Shown piece after piece: positions 45,112 to 52,817 of a stretch of DNA of 64,000 nucleotides. The stretch is taken from positions 1,149,657 to 1,213,656 of the forward strand of contig NZ_OZ007039.1 in assembly GCF_963931675.1 (NCBI RefSeq). The letters are read 5' to 3'. This DNA comes from an uncultured Alistipes sp. Lineage in GTDB: Bacteria; Bacteroidota; Bacteroidia; Bacteroidales; Rikenellaceae. The notes under the pieces were generated by a model. It was not told where the DNA came from and ran no database searches. It saw only the letters and a program-made list of their open reading frames with translations. Made by a program: the position numbers and the translations under genes. The first letter of the stretch is position 1. Each line of letters begins with the position of its first letter.

Positions 45112-46035
45112 CTATAACTGTCCGTTTACGGCTCTTATGAAGATGTCGTTCATCGAGGGGATGATCTCGCGGAACGAACGCAGCTCGACCGCCTCGTTCA
45201 CGGCCGCGATGACGGCACGGACCTCGTCGTCGCTGGCCACGTGGAGCTTAAGGGTCCGGTAGACCGACTCTTCGGCCGCCCCTTCGAGGATCTCGCAGCG
45301 ACCCGCGACGGCACGCCGCAGGGCGGCTTCGTCGCCGCGGTAGGCCACCTCGAAGATGTTGGCGCCGTGGCGGCGGCGGATGTCGTCGACACGCCCCGAA
45401 AGGATGTTCCGCGACTTGTTGATCAGCGTGATATGGTCGCAGATCTCCTCCACCGACGACATGTTGTGCGTCGAGAAGATCACCGTGGCACCCTTGTCGC
45501 GCAGGGCCAGAATCTCCTCCTTCAGGAGGTTGGCATTGATGGGATCGAATCCCGAAAAGGGTTCGTCGAAGATCAGCAGGCGCGGTTCGTGCAGCACCGT
45601 GACGATGAACTGCACCTTCTGGGCCATGCCCTTCGAGAGTTCCTCGACCTTCTTGTCCCACCAGCTCTGGATGCCGAACTTCTCGAACCACTTCTTCAGC
45701 CGCTGGGTGGCGTCGCGCCGCGAAAGCCCCTTCAGCCGGGCGAAGAAGAGGGCCTGCTCGCCGACCTTCATCTTCTTGTAGAGGCCGCGCTCTTCGGGCA
45801 GGTAGCCGATGCGGTAGACATCCTCGGGGGCGATTTCGTGGCCGTCGAAGAGCACGCGGCCGCTGTCGGGGGCCGTGATGCGGTTGATGATGCGGATCAG
45901 AGTGGTTTTCCCGGCTCCGTTGGGTCCGAGCAGCCCGTAGACCGACCCTTCGGGAATGGCGAGCGAAACGTCGTTGAGCGCCGTGTGGGCGGCATATTGT
46001 TTGGTGACGTGCTCCACCGTGAGTAAATCCTTCAT
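45112..46035 (-). CDS. ABC transporter ATP-binding protein
   Basis: A 307-residue ATPase of the CcmA/NatA type that powers the permease at 43530. Walker A is GPNGAGKTTLIR. The signature region is VEELSKGMAQKVQF, with the C-loop written LSKGMAQ as in many ABC-2 exporters. Walker B is LLIFDEPFSGFDP, and the H-loop follows in STHNMSS. A C-terminal about 80-residue DUF4162-type extension completes it. It is the first gene of a three-gene operon with a clear Bacteroidetes promoter upstream. The exported substrate cannot be told. Confidence 0.95.
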   Translation of the reverse strand: MKDLLTVEHVTKQYAAHTALNDVSLAIPEGSVYGLLGPNGAGKTTLIRIINRITAPDSGRVLFDGHEIAPEDVYRIGYLPEERGLYKKMKVGEQALFFARLKGLSRRDATQRLKKWFEKFGIQSWWDKKVEELSKGMAQKVQFIVTVLHEPRLLIFDEPFSGFDPINANLLKEEILALRDKGATVIFSTHNMSSVEEICDHITLINKSRNILSGRVDDIRRRHGANIFEVAYRGDEAALRRAVAGRCEILEGAAEESVYRTLKLHVASDDEVRAVIAAVNEAVELRSFREIIPSMNDIFIRAVNGQL

Positions 46036-46067
46036 GTCGAATGTTTGTTTTCGGATCGTTGCGACCG

Positions 46068-46097
46068 CAAATATAGAAACAAATTTTGAATATCAAA
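46068..46097 (-). promoter_or_regulatory. Promoter of the ABC exporter operon
   Basis: On the minus strand, TTTG (46097-46094), 18 bases, then TATATTTG (46075-46068). The -7 box lies 32 bases before the ATPase ATG. Confidence 0.65.
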
Positions 46098-46195
46098 AAA
46101 TATTTATCGTTTATCGATGGTAATTTGTCCCTTTCGCCCCTCTCCTCCTGGCGCTCGGGGCGACGGGGGCGGCCGGGATGACGCAGGAGGGGGGG

Positions 46196-46226
46196 TTGCC
46201 CGTCTGCGTAACTTTCCGTATCTTTG
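46196..46226 (+). promoter_or_regulatory. Promoter of the phosphorelay genes
   Basis: TTG (46196-46198, preceded by G7), 20 bases, then TATCTTTG (46219-46226). Transcription should begin at about 46232, which is also the GTG start proposed for the kinase. Confidence 0.7.
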
Positions 46227-46231
46227 ACGCC

Positions 46232-48742
46232 GTGAAGGAGTCCAAATTTGTCAAAACGAAGATCGTGGCGGGATATGTGCTGCTCGCTGTCGTGAGTATC
46301 CTGGCCATCGCCTATGTCTACCGGGCTTTGGTGCGCCTCTCGGCGCCCGACAGCGACTCCATCCTGCTCCACACCAAGCGGACGGCCGTCAACCGCACGC
46401 TTTACCACCTGTACCAGGCCGAGAGCTACGGACAGTTGATGATTGCCGGATACCTCTCCTATGAAAACCGTTATCGGAGCGAGTTGCGGACCGTGCGGGG
46501 GTGTATCGATTCGCTGCGGGCGCTCACCGTCGGTGACGACTCTTTGCAGACCATGCGCCTGGACAGCATTACGCGCCTGCTCAACGACAAGGAGCGGCGC
46601 ACGATGAGCCTGCGGCAGACGATCCGCGCCGGATCGACGGCCGGACTCCTCGACAAGAGCATCCGCGAACTGATCGGTCCCCAGACAAGCATTGCGGGCG
46701 ATACGGTTCCGTTCCGCCGGATCGTGCGGCAGGATACAATCGTCGAACCCCGGGGCAAACGGCGTTTTCTGCAGCGTGTGGCTGATCTGTTTGCTCCTCA
46801 GGAGGATTCCAGCATGGTGATTTCGCGCCGCGAGGTGGTCGGGCCCATGTTGCCTGTCGGAATGGTGAAGGATACCATCGAACTGGTGCTCCGGGCGCTG
46901 CAGGACAGTGTGGCGAGCAGTCGGCAGACGATTTACGACCGGGTCTGGCAGGAGGGCCTGCGGCTCAGCTACAGCAACGACCTGGTGAACATGAAGATCT
47001 ACAGCCTGATTCTCGACTTCGAGGCCGAGGATACGGCGTTGCTGCTGCGGCGGATCCGCCGCAACGAGGCGATTCGCCGCAGCACGTCGCACATCCTCGG
47101 CGGCGTGACCCTCGGATCGGTGGTGCTGATGCTCTTCTTCGTGGGGATCCTCTGGCGCGACATCAACCGCGGGAACCGCTACCGCCGCGAACTGGAGCGC
47201 ACCAACCGCGAGAAGGAGTCGCTGTTGGCCGCCCGCGAGCAGCTGATGCTGGCCATTACGCACGACATCAAGGCTCCGCTGGGGTCGGTGATGGGGTATA
47301 TCGACCTGCTCTCGCGCCTGACCGACGACCGGCGGCAGGAACTCTACCTGCGCAACATGAAGGATTCGTCGGATCACCTGCTGGCGCTGGTCAACAGCCT
47401 GCTGGACTTCTACCGCCTGGACATCAACAAGATCGAGGTGAACTGCGTGGCATTCAATCCGGCACAGCTCTTCGAGACCATCCGGGCGGGATTCGCCGCA
47501 GCGGCGGCGGCCAAGGGGCTTGACCTGCGGTTGGAGACCGGCGGCGGGGCAACCCGGATCGTCGAGGGGGATGCCTTCCACATCCGGCAGATTGCCGACA
47601 ATCTGCTCTCCAATGCGCTGAAATTCACCGATTCCGGATGGGTGAAACTCCGGGTCGACGTCGTGGGGGGCGACCTGGTCTTCTCCGTGCGCGATACGGG
47701 ACGCGGAATCGGCCGTGGGGAGCGGGAGCGGATCTTCGCCGAATTTGTCCGGTTGAGTTCGGCCCGCGGGGTCGACGGCTTCGGCCTGGGGCTCTCGATC
47801 GTCGACCGGCTGGTGAAACTCCTCGACGGGAAGATCTCGCTCGAAAGCCGTCTCGGGGAGGGCAGCCGTTTCATCGTGACGCTTCCGGTCCGTGAAACCG
47901 GGGAGGTGGGAACCTTTTCCGGGAGCGCATCCGGTCCCGAATCCGCTGCGGAGGCTCCGGCAGCTCCGGCGGAGCCTGCGGCCGGGCAGCGGGAATGGCG
48001 GGTCCTGCTGGTCGATGACGATCCGCTGCAGCTGGAGATGACTGCCGCGATGTGCCGCCGGGCCGATATTGCCGCCGAGAGCTGCCCCTATCCGGAATAT
48101 GTGGGAAAACTCGTCGGTGAGGGGCGTTTCGACCTGGTGCTGACTGATATACAAATGCCGACGGCCGACGGGTTCACCGTTCTGAAGACCGTGCACGAGG
48201 TCGATCCGACGCTGCCCGTGGTGGCGGTTTCGGCCCGCGGGGAACTCGATGCGGCGGATTTTCGGGGAAAAGGGTTTGCGGGATGTCTGCGCAAACCCTT
48301 CACGTCGGGCGAACTGTTGGGGGCGATCCGTGCGGCCTGCGGTGAAGGGCCGGATTCCGGAGAGCCCGGTCGTCCCGAAGGCCTCGGAGCGGCCGATGCT
48401 CCGCAGACGGACCGGGCCGATTTTTCGGCCCTGACGGCCTATGCGGGCGACGATGCCGAGGCGGCCCGAAGTATCCTGCACTCCTTTGCCGAACAGACCG
48501 CGGCCAATTGCAATGACCTTGAAAAGGCCCTCGATGCGGGAGATGAAGCCGCGGTGAAGGCACTGGCCCACAAGATGATACCGATCTTCACGATGCTCGG
48601 GGTACGGGAGGTGGCCGAAGTCCTGCGGCGGGCCGAAAACCGCGATGAAGCGGCCGTCGGAGTGCAGACCGCTGCCTTGCGGACGGTGATCGGAAAAATC
48701 CGTGCGATCGTTGCGGAAGCGGGAAAAAAGCTAACTTTGTAG
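46232..48742 (+). CDS. Hybrid sensor histidine kinase with receiver and HPt domains
   Basis: An 836-residue membrane kinase. Membrane helix 1 spans about 12-31; a periplasmic helical sensor region runs to about 285; helix 2 is about 288-308. HisKA has His344 in THDIKAPLGS. The HATPase is intact (NLLSNALKF, DTGRGIG and GFGLGLSIV). The receiver has Asp639 in LVLTDIQMP, and the C-terminal HPt domain has His780 in LAHKMIP. This is a full phosphorelay, His-Asp-His, feeding the sigma-54 activator that starts 4 bases later. The frame opens at 46178, but the promoter -7 box ends at 46226, so GTG 46232 (or GTG 46265) is the likely start, giving an almost leaderless mRNA. Confidence 0.92.
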   Translation: MKESKFVKTKIVAGYVLLAVVSILAIAYVYRALVRLSAPDSDSILLHTKRTAVNRTLYHLYQAESYGQLMIAGYLSYENRYRSELRTVRGCIDSLRALTVGDDSLQTMRLDSITRLLNDKERRTMSLRQTIRAGSTAGLLDKSIRELIGPQTSIAGDTVPFRRIVRQDTIVEPRGKRRFLQRVADLFAPQEDSSMVISRREVVGPMLPVGMVKDTIELVLRALQDSVASSRQTIYDRVWQEGLRLSYSNDLVNMKIYSLILDFEAEDTALLLRRIRRNEAIRRSTSHILGGVTLGSVVLMLFFVGILWRDINRGNRYRRELERTNREKESLLAAREQLMLAITHDIKAPLGSVMGYIDLLSRLTDDRRQELYLRNMKDSSDHLLALVNSLLDFYRLDINKIEVNCVAFNPAQLFETIRAGFAAAAAAKGLDLRLETGGGATRIVEGDAFHIRQIADNLLSNALKFTDSGWVKLRVDVVGGDLVFSVRDTGRGIGRGERERIFAEFVRLSSARGVDGFGLGLSIVDRLVKLLDGKISLESRLGEGSRFIVTLPVRETGEVGTFSGSASGPESAAEAPAAPAEPAAGQREWRVLLVDDDPLQLEMTAAMCRRADIAAESCPYPEYVGKLVGEGRFDLVLTDIQMPTADGFTVLKTVHEVDPTLPVVAVSARGELDAADFRGKGFAGCLRKPFTSGELLGAIRAACGEGPDSGEPGRPEGLGAADAPQTDRADFSALTAYAGDDAEAARSILHSFAEQTAANCNDLEKALDAGDEAAVKALAHKMIPIFTMLGVREVAEVLRRAENRDEAAVGVQTAALRTVIGKIRAIVAEAGKKLTL

Positions 48743-48746
48743 TGTT

Positions 48747-50096
48747 ATGGAACGGATTCTGATTGTAGACGATGATATTACGTTTGCGCTGATGCTGCGC
48801 ACGTGGCTCTCGAAACGCGGCTTCGACGTGGAGACCGCGTCGACGGTCGCAGCTGCACGCACGGCCCTCGGCGGCGGCGGTTTTTCGTTGGTGTTGAGTG
48901 ATATGCGCCTGCCCGACCAGGACGGGATCGCCCTGCTGCAGTGGATGTCGGGTGCGGGGATCGAAACCCCGGTGATCGTTATGACGAGCTATGCCGAGAT
49001 TCAGAACGCGGTGCGCTGCATGAAACTCGGGGCCCGTGACTACGTGGCCAAGCCGGTGAATCCCGACGAACTGCTCAAAAAGATCCGCGAAGCGCTGGAG
49101 AAGCCCGTTGAGGCCCCTGTGGAGGCGAAAAACGCCCGGCGGGGCGCGGCGAAGGCGGCCCCGGCCCCCGCGCCGCTCGACTATATCGAAGGGCGGAGCG
49201 ATGCCTCGCGCCGACTCTACGAATACATTCGACTGGTGGCTCCGACCAACATGTCGGTCCTGGTAAACGGGGCCAGCGGAACGGGCAAGGAGCATGTGGC
49301 GCAACTCATCCACCGGAACAGCAAACGGGCCGGAAAACCCTTTGTGGCGGTCGATTGCGGGGCCATTCCGCGCGAGCTGGCGGCTTCGGAGTTCTTCGGC
49401 CACGTCAAGGGTTCGTTCACCGGGGCGGTGGGCGACAAGAAGGGGGCTTTCGAGGCCGCCGACGGTGGAACGCTCTTTCTGGACGAGGTGGGCAACCTCA
49501 CCTATGAAACCCAGGTCCAGTTGCTGCGGGCCCTGCAGGAGCGGCGGATCCGTCCCGTGGGCGGGAACCGCGAAATCCCGGTCGATATTCGCCTGGTGGC
49601 CGCCACGAACGAGGACCTCGAAGCCGCCATTGCCCGGGGGACCTTCCGGGCCGACCTCTACCATCGGATCAACTCCTTCTCGCTGCGGGTCCCCAGCCTG
49701 CGGGAACGGCGTGAGGACATTCCGCTCTTCGCCGACTTCTTCCTCGACCAGGCCAATCGGGAACTCGACAAACGGATCGTCGGGTTCGAGGCGAAGGCCG
49801 TCAAGGCGCTTGCGGGATACGAGTGGCCGGGGAATCTGCGGCAATTGAAGAATACGGTGATGTCGGCGACCCTGCTCGCCGCGGGGGAGTACATTACGCT
49901 CGGGGACCTTCCGCACGAAATCACCGAACCCTCGGCGTCCGGAACGTCGTTCTCGCTGCACGACCCCGTGTCGGAGGAGGAGCAGATCCGCCGGGCCCTG
50001 GCCGCTGCCGGGGGCAACAAGTCGCAGGCCGCCAAACTCCTCGGCATCGACCGCAAGACGCTCTACAACAAAATGCACCTCTACGGCATCGAGTAA
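48747..50096 (+). CDS. NtrC-type sigma-54-dependent response regulator
   Basis: A 449-residue activator of sigma-54 RNA polymerase. The N-terminal receiver has Asp52 in LVLSDMRLP. The AAA+ domain has Walker A GASGTGKE at about 175, the sigma-54 contact loop GSFTGA at about 222 (GAFTGA in most relatives) and Walker B GGTLFLDEV. The C-terminal Fis-type helix-turn-helix is GNKSQAAKLLGIDRKTLYNKM. It lies 4 bases after the hybrid kinase, whose HPt domain is the expected phosphate donor. A sigma-54 promoter match lies 157 bases after its stop, which suggests its direct target. Confidence 0.96.
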   Translation: MERILIVDDDITFALMLRTWLSKRGFDVETASTVAAARTALGGGGFSLVLSDMRLPDQDGIALLQWMSGAGIETPVIVMTSYAEIQNAVRCMKLGARDYVAKPVNPDELLKKIREALEKPVEAPVEAKNARRGAAKAAPAPAPLDYIEGRSDASRRLYEYIRLVAPTNMSVLVNGASGTGKEHVAQLIHRNSKRAGKPFVAVDCGAIPRELAASEFFGHVKGSFTGAVGDKKGAFEAADGGTLFLDEVGNLTYETQVQLLRALQERRIRPVGGNREIPVDIRLVAATNEDLEAAIARGTFRADLYHRINSFSLRVPSLRERREDIPLFADFFLDQANRELDKRIVGFEAKAVKALAGYEWPGNLRQLKNTVMSATLLAAGEYITLGDLPHEITEPSASGTSFSLHDPVSEEEQIRRALAAAGGNKSQAAKLLGIDRKTLYNKMHLYGIE

Positions 50097-50130
50097 TCGT
50101 TCGATGCCAAAGAGGGGGGGGGCATTCGGG

Positions 50131-50169
50131 CCCGGAGTGTGGAATTATTCTACATTCCGGGTCTTTTTT
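50131..50169 (+). terminator. Terminator of the phosphorelay operon
   Basis: CCCGGAGTGTGGAAT (50131-50145) pairs with ATTCTACATTCCGGG (50147-50161) with two G-U pairs, followed by TCTTTTTT. A G9 run (50114-50122) lies just before it. Confidence 0.8.
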
Positions 50170-50252
50170 CCACACGCTGTTTCCCGAATCCTGTTTTTGC
50201 GTTTTTTATTTATTGCACTGATATTCAGTGTATGGATGTTTTGTTTCCCGGT

Positions 50253-50269
50253 TTGGCACCGTACTTGAA
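50253..50269 (+). promoter_or_regulatory. Sigma-54 (-24/-12) promoter
   Basis: TTGGCACCGTACTTGAA fits the sigma-54 consensus TTGGCACG-N4-TTGCA, with a full TGGCAC -24 element and correct spacing to TTG at -12. The only notable change is A for C after TTG. It lies directly after an NtrC-type activator operon and 65 bases before the ATG (50334) of a small secreted protein. It stands out among the TAnnTTTG promoters elsewhere in the window. Confidence 0.75.
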
Positions 50270-50333
50270 CTGCTGAGAGGCAGAACGCGGATGATACCTC
50301 GTTCCTGGAAGTTTAATGTTAAACAAGGAAGCG

Positions 50334-50552
50334 ATGAAAAAGGCAACGGTGATGTTGGCAGCGATGATGCTGGTGTGTGGAGGTTGGGCCGTAGCTCAGG
50401 AGCCCGAAAAGCAGGAGCCTCCGAAGAAAGAGAGTCCGGTTCCTGACGAACTGCCCGCTCCGGAGGAGAAACCGGTCCCGGAGGGGCAGCCCGAACCGGC
50501 AAATCCGGATCAGACTTCCGAAGACTCCGAATTGCAACTGATTGTAAGATAA
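50334..50552 (+). CDS. Small secreted proline- and glutamate-rich protein
   Basis: A 72-residue protein. The signal peptide MKKATVMLAAMMLVCGGWAVAQ is followed by about 50 residues made mostly of Pro, Glu, Lys and Asp (EPEKQEPPKKESPVPDELP and similar), ending LQLIVR. The Cys in the signal is not in a proper lipobox. The ATG at 50334 has an AAGGAAG-type leader and is preferred to 50316. It is the only gene behind the sigma-54 promoter and precedes a terminator. No family is recognised. The low-complexity charged sequence suggests an extended periplasmic or envelope peptide, perhaps an envelope-stress effector or feedback partner of the upstream kinase. Confidence 0.72.
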   Translation: MKKATVMLAAMMLVCGGWAVAQEPEKQEPPKKESPVPDELPAPEEKPVPEGQPEPANPDQTSEDSELQLIVR

Positions 50553-50697
50553 CCGAAACGGGTGGGAGCAGCAGGGGTTTTCGGTGTGGAGAGTGAAATT
50601 ATAAATCCTTGCTGACTTTCATCCTCAAAAGTTCATTTTTAATCTTTTAATTCTTTTATTTTATTAATCTTTTTAGTTAAACGATTGTTTGCCTGGT

Positions 50698-50723
50698 TCC
50701 CTGCCTTCGGGCAGGGATTTTTT
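50698..50723 (+). terminator. Terminator after the small secreted protein gene
   Basis: TCCCTGCC/GGCAGGGA stem (50698-50705, 50710-50717) with a stable TTCG loop, followed by six T. It ends 54 bases before the convergent sigma gene stop. Confidence 0.88.
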
Positions 50724-50776
50724 GTGTCCGGACCGTTCCATGGTCCGGCTCCATCTTTGCGATACTTGCCTGCGTA

Positions 50777-51304
50777 TCAGGAAAATAACAGCAGGACCCA
50801 TATCCCGAACCGATCCTTGAGTTTCTGGATCGCAATCTTTTTCTGTTTTTTGACCGTTTCGACCGAAAGTCCGAGTTCTTCGGCAATCTGCGAGGGCTTT
50901 TTCCCGGCCAGCGTCATGCGGCAGATCTCCCGGCAGCGTTCCGGGAGTTCGTCTACCGCCTCGACCACCCGGCACCAGAGCTCATGCTCCTGGATGGCAT
51001 CCTGTAACAGGTTGTCATCCTGCGCCTGGTGCTGCGAGAGCACCGCCATGCCGCTTTCGCAGACCCGGCGGTGGCGTTTGACGTTGTAGACGCCGTGGAT
51101 CGTGGCGCGGTAGAGGTAGTTGCGCATTTTCAACTCGTTCTCGAAATGCACCCGGCCGTTCCACATCGCCACGAAGATGTTCTGTACAATATCCTCGGCC
51201 TCTTCCGGATCGTGCGCGTAGCGGCATGCGAAATTGACCAACGAACCGTAATAGGTTTCGAAGAGGCGGCGGTAATAGTGTTCGTATGCGAGGTGTTCGA
51301 TCAC
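50777..51304 (-). CDS. ECF-type RNA polymerase sigma factor (Bacteroidetes FecI-like)
   Basis: A 175-residue sigma-70 family factor. Region 2 includes FACRYAHDPEEAEDIVQNIFVAMW. Region 4 includes LPERCREICRMTLAGKKPSQIAEELGLSVETVKKQKKIAIQKLK. The C-terminus ends in a hydrophobic IWVLLLFS, often seen in Bacteroidetes ECF factors. The frame opens at 51394 without a sensible leader; the GTG at 51302-51304 follows a -7 box by 33 bases and gives the usual N-terminus. It is divergent from FecR (51612), an unusual layout since the sigma gene more often leads the operon. It should transcribe the FecR-SusC locus when released by FecR. Confidence 0.92.
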   Translation of the reverse strand: MIEHLAYEHYYRRLFETYYGSLVNFACRYAHDPEEAEDIVQNIFVAMWNGRVHFENELKMRNYLYRATIHGVYNVKRHRRVCESGMAVLSQHQAQDDNLLQDAIQEHELWCRVVEAVDELPERCREICRMTLAGKKPSQIAEELGLSVETVKKQKKIAIQKLKDRFGIWVLLLFS

Positions 51305-51336
51305 GATTCCGGAGTTCCCGATGTGTCGGGTGGGGA

Positions 51337-51344
51337 CAAAATTA
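51337..51344 (-). promoter_or_regulatory. Promoter -7 box of the ECF sigma gene
   Basis: On the minus strand this reads TAATTTTG (TAnnTTTG), 33 bases before the GTG at 51304. The 307-base gap to FecR (51305-51611) is AT-rich in 51340-51480 and 51585-51610. It must also hold the ECF-dependent promoter for FecR, which was not identified. Confidence 0.6.
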
Positions 51345-51611
51345 GAAAAAATAATAAAGACGTTTCCTGTTTTGCCCCTGAAAAATCTGCCCAATCGCCT
51401 TTCTTCCTATTTAAATCGCTGTTTTAATGATTCTTATGTTTTTTGATCCGTTGCTTACGAATAGGCACATTTTTTATTTTTAGGGCGTTTCGAGGCCCCT
51501 TGGCCGGTCGTTTTGGCGGCGATTCCCGCCTCGGAGTGTAAAAAAAATGACGAATCGTTACCCCTTTTTCCGGACAGCGGTGTAATAATAATAAAAAGTC
51601 GGATATTTGCC

Positions 51612-52724
51612 ATGAAAGATTACGACGACATTTCCGATCTCATCGTCCGCTTCCTGAACGGCGATGCGGATCGCCGGCAGATCGAACGCCTGGAGCAGTG
51701 GCTCGATGCCTCGGAACGAAACAGGAATATTTTCCATCGGTTGTGCCGTGACCTGGAATCCGGACACCGCTACGTGCGGGTGGATACGCAGCGCGCCCTG
51801 CGGATCGTCGAACGGCGGAATGCCCGCAACCGGCTGTCGCGGCGGATCCGCTATGCGGCGGCCGCGGCCGTCCTGCTCTTCGTGGCGGGGGCCGGTTTTC
51901 TGCTGCTGCGGGAGAATTCCGCACCGGAACCCCTTCGGGACTGGTCCGAAGTGGCTGCCGAGGTGGTACTGACCCTTCCCGACGGTTCGAGCCGTGCCAT
52001 CGAGGGTGTCTTTGCCGCCGATACGCTCGGCGTGAGCCGCGACAGTTCCGGACTGCTGCGGGTCGGGACTTCGGAACCCATCCGGGAGGCGGAACCCGAA
52101 TACTGCGAAATCACCGTCGGAACCGGACCCGAACAGACCCTCGAATTCAGCGACGGAACCCGCGTCTGGCTCGGCAACTACTCGCGGTTGCGCTTCCCGC
52201 TCTGTTTCGAGAGCGACCATCGTCGGGTCGAAGCCTCGGGAGAGATCTATTTCGATGTGGCTCCCGATCCCGACAGACCCTTTGTCGTCGCTTTCGAAAA
52301 CGCATCGATCCGGGTGCTCGGCACCGAATTCCTCATCCAGCAGCAGCAGGGACGCTCCGTGGCGACGCTCGTCGAGGGTGAGGTCTCCTTCACGACCGCT
52401 GCCGGGCAGTCGGTCGTCATGCACCCCGGCAACCAGGCCGAGACCGCCGGAGCGGAAATCGAACTCCGTGAGGTCGACACCCGACTCTATACGGCACTGC
52501 GCGACGGATTCCTGCTCTTCGACCGCATGACGCTGGGCGAAATCGCCCGGCGCCTCGAAACCCGTTACGAATGCCGGATCCGGTTCGGCAACGAGACGGC
52601 GGCGCAGGAGATCATCTCGGCCCGCATCCAACGCTATCCGACCTTGCGGCCCATTCTCGACCTGCTGGCCAAGGTCGGCCATTTCCGATATAAAGAGGAA
52701 GGAGGTGAGATCGTCATTGAATAG
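51612..52724 (+). CDS. FecR-family anti-sigma factor
   Basis: A 370-residue inner-membrane anti-sigma factor. The cytoplasmic N-terminal about 78 residues (LIVRFLNGDADRRQIERLEQWLD) bind the ECF factor. One membrane helix follows (about 80-98), then the periplasmic FecR domain (EFSDGTRVWLGNYSRLRFPLCF, SGEIYFDVAPDPDRPFVV, VLGTEFLIQQ). The C-terminal DUF4974/STN-contact region is LRDGFLLFDRMTLGEIARRLETRYECRI. The ATG at 51612 is chosen because the upstream extension to 51513 lacks a leader. It receives the signal from the STN domain of the SusC that follows. Confidence 0.95.
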   Translation: MKDYDDISDLIVRFLNGDADRRQIERLEQWLDASERNRNIFHRLCRDLESGHRYVRVDTQRALRIVERRNARNRLSRRIRYAAAAAVLLFVAGAGFLLLRENSAPEPLRDWSEVAAEVVLTLPDGSSRAIEGVFAADTLGVSRDSSGLLRVGTSEPIREAEPEYCEITVGTGPEQTLEFSDGTRVWLGNYSRLRFPLCFESDHRRVEASGEIYFDVAPDPDRPFVVAFENASIRVLGTEFLIQQQQGRSVATLVEGEVSFTTAAGQSVVMHPGNQAETAGAEIELREVDTRLYTALRDGFLLFDRMTLGEIARRLETRYECRIRFGNETAAQEIISARIQRYPTLRPILDLLAKVGHFRYKEEGGEIVIE

Positions 52725-52817
52725 GCATCGTACCACCCCCTTTCAGCCTCTGCCCGCCCCGGCGGGCCTCCGATAAGCCAAGCCTTCGGGCTCTGTACCT
52801 CAAAAAACCTCGTTGAC

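Noticed and set aside
45234..45249. GCCACGTGGAGC in the ABC ATPase gene as a parS site
   Set aside because: The CACGTGG core is present but the outer arms do not match the palindrome.
45248..48571. 1107-codon minus-strand frame across the ABC ATPase and kinase genes
   Set aside because: It overlaps two genes with intact motifs and itself shows no domain. It is a shadow of high-GC third positions.
50114..50122. G9 tract as a phase-variable element
   Set aside because: It lies in the untranslated gap just before a terminator, where length changes would probably have little effect.
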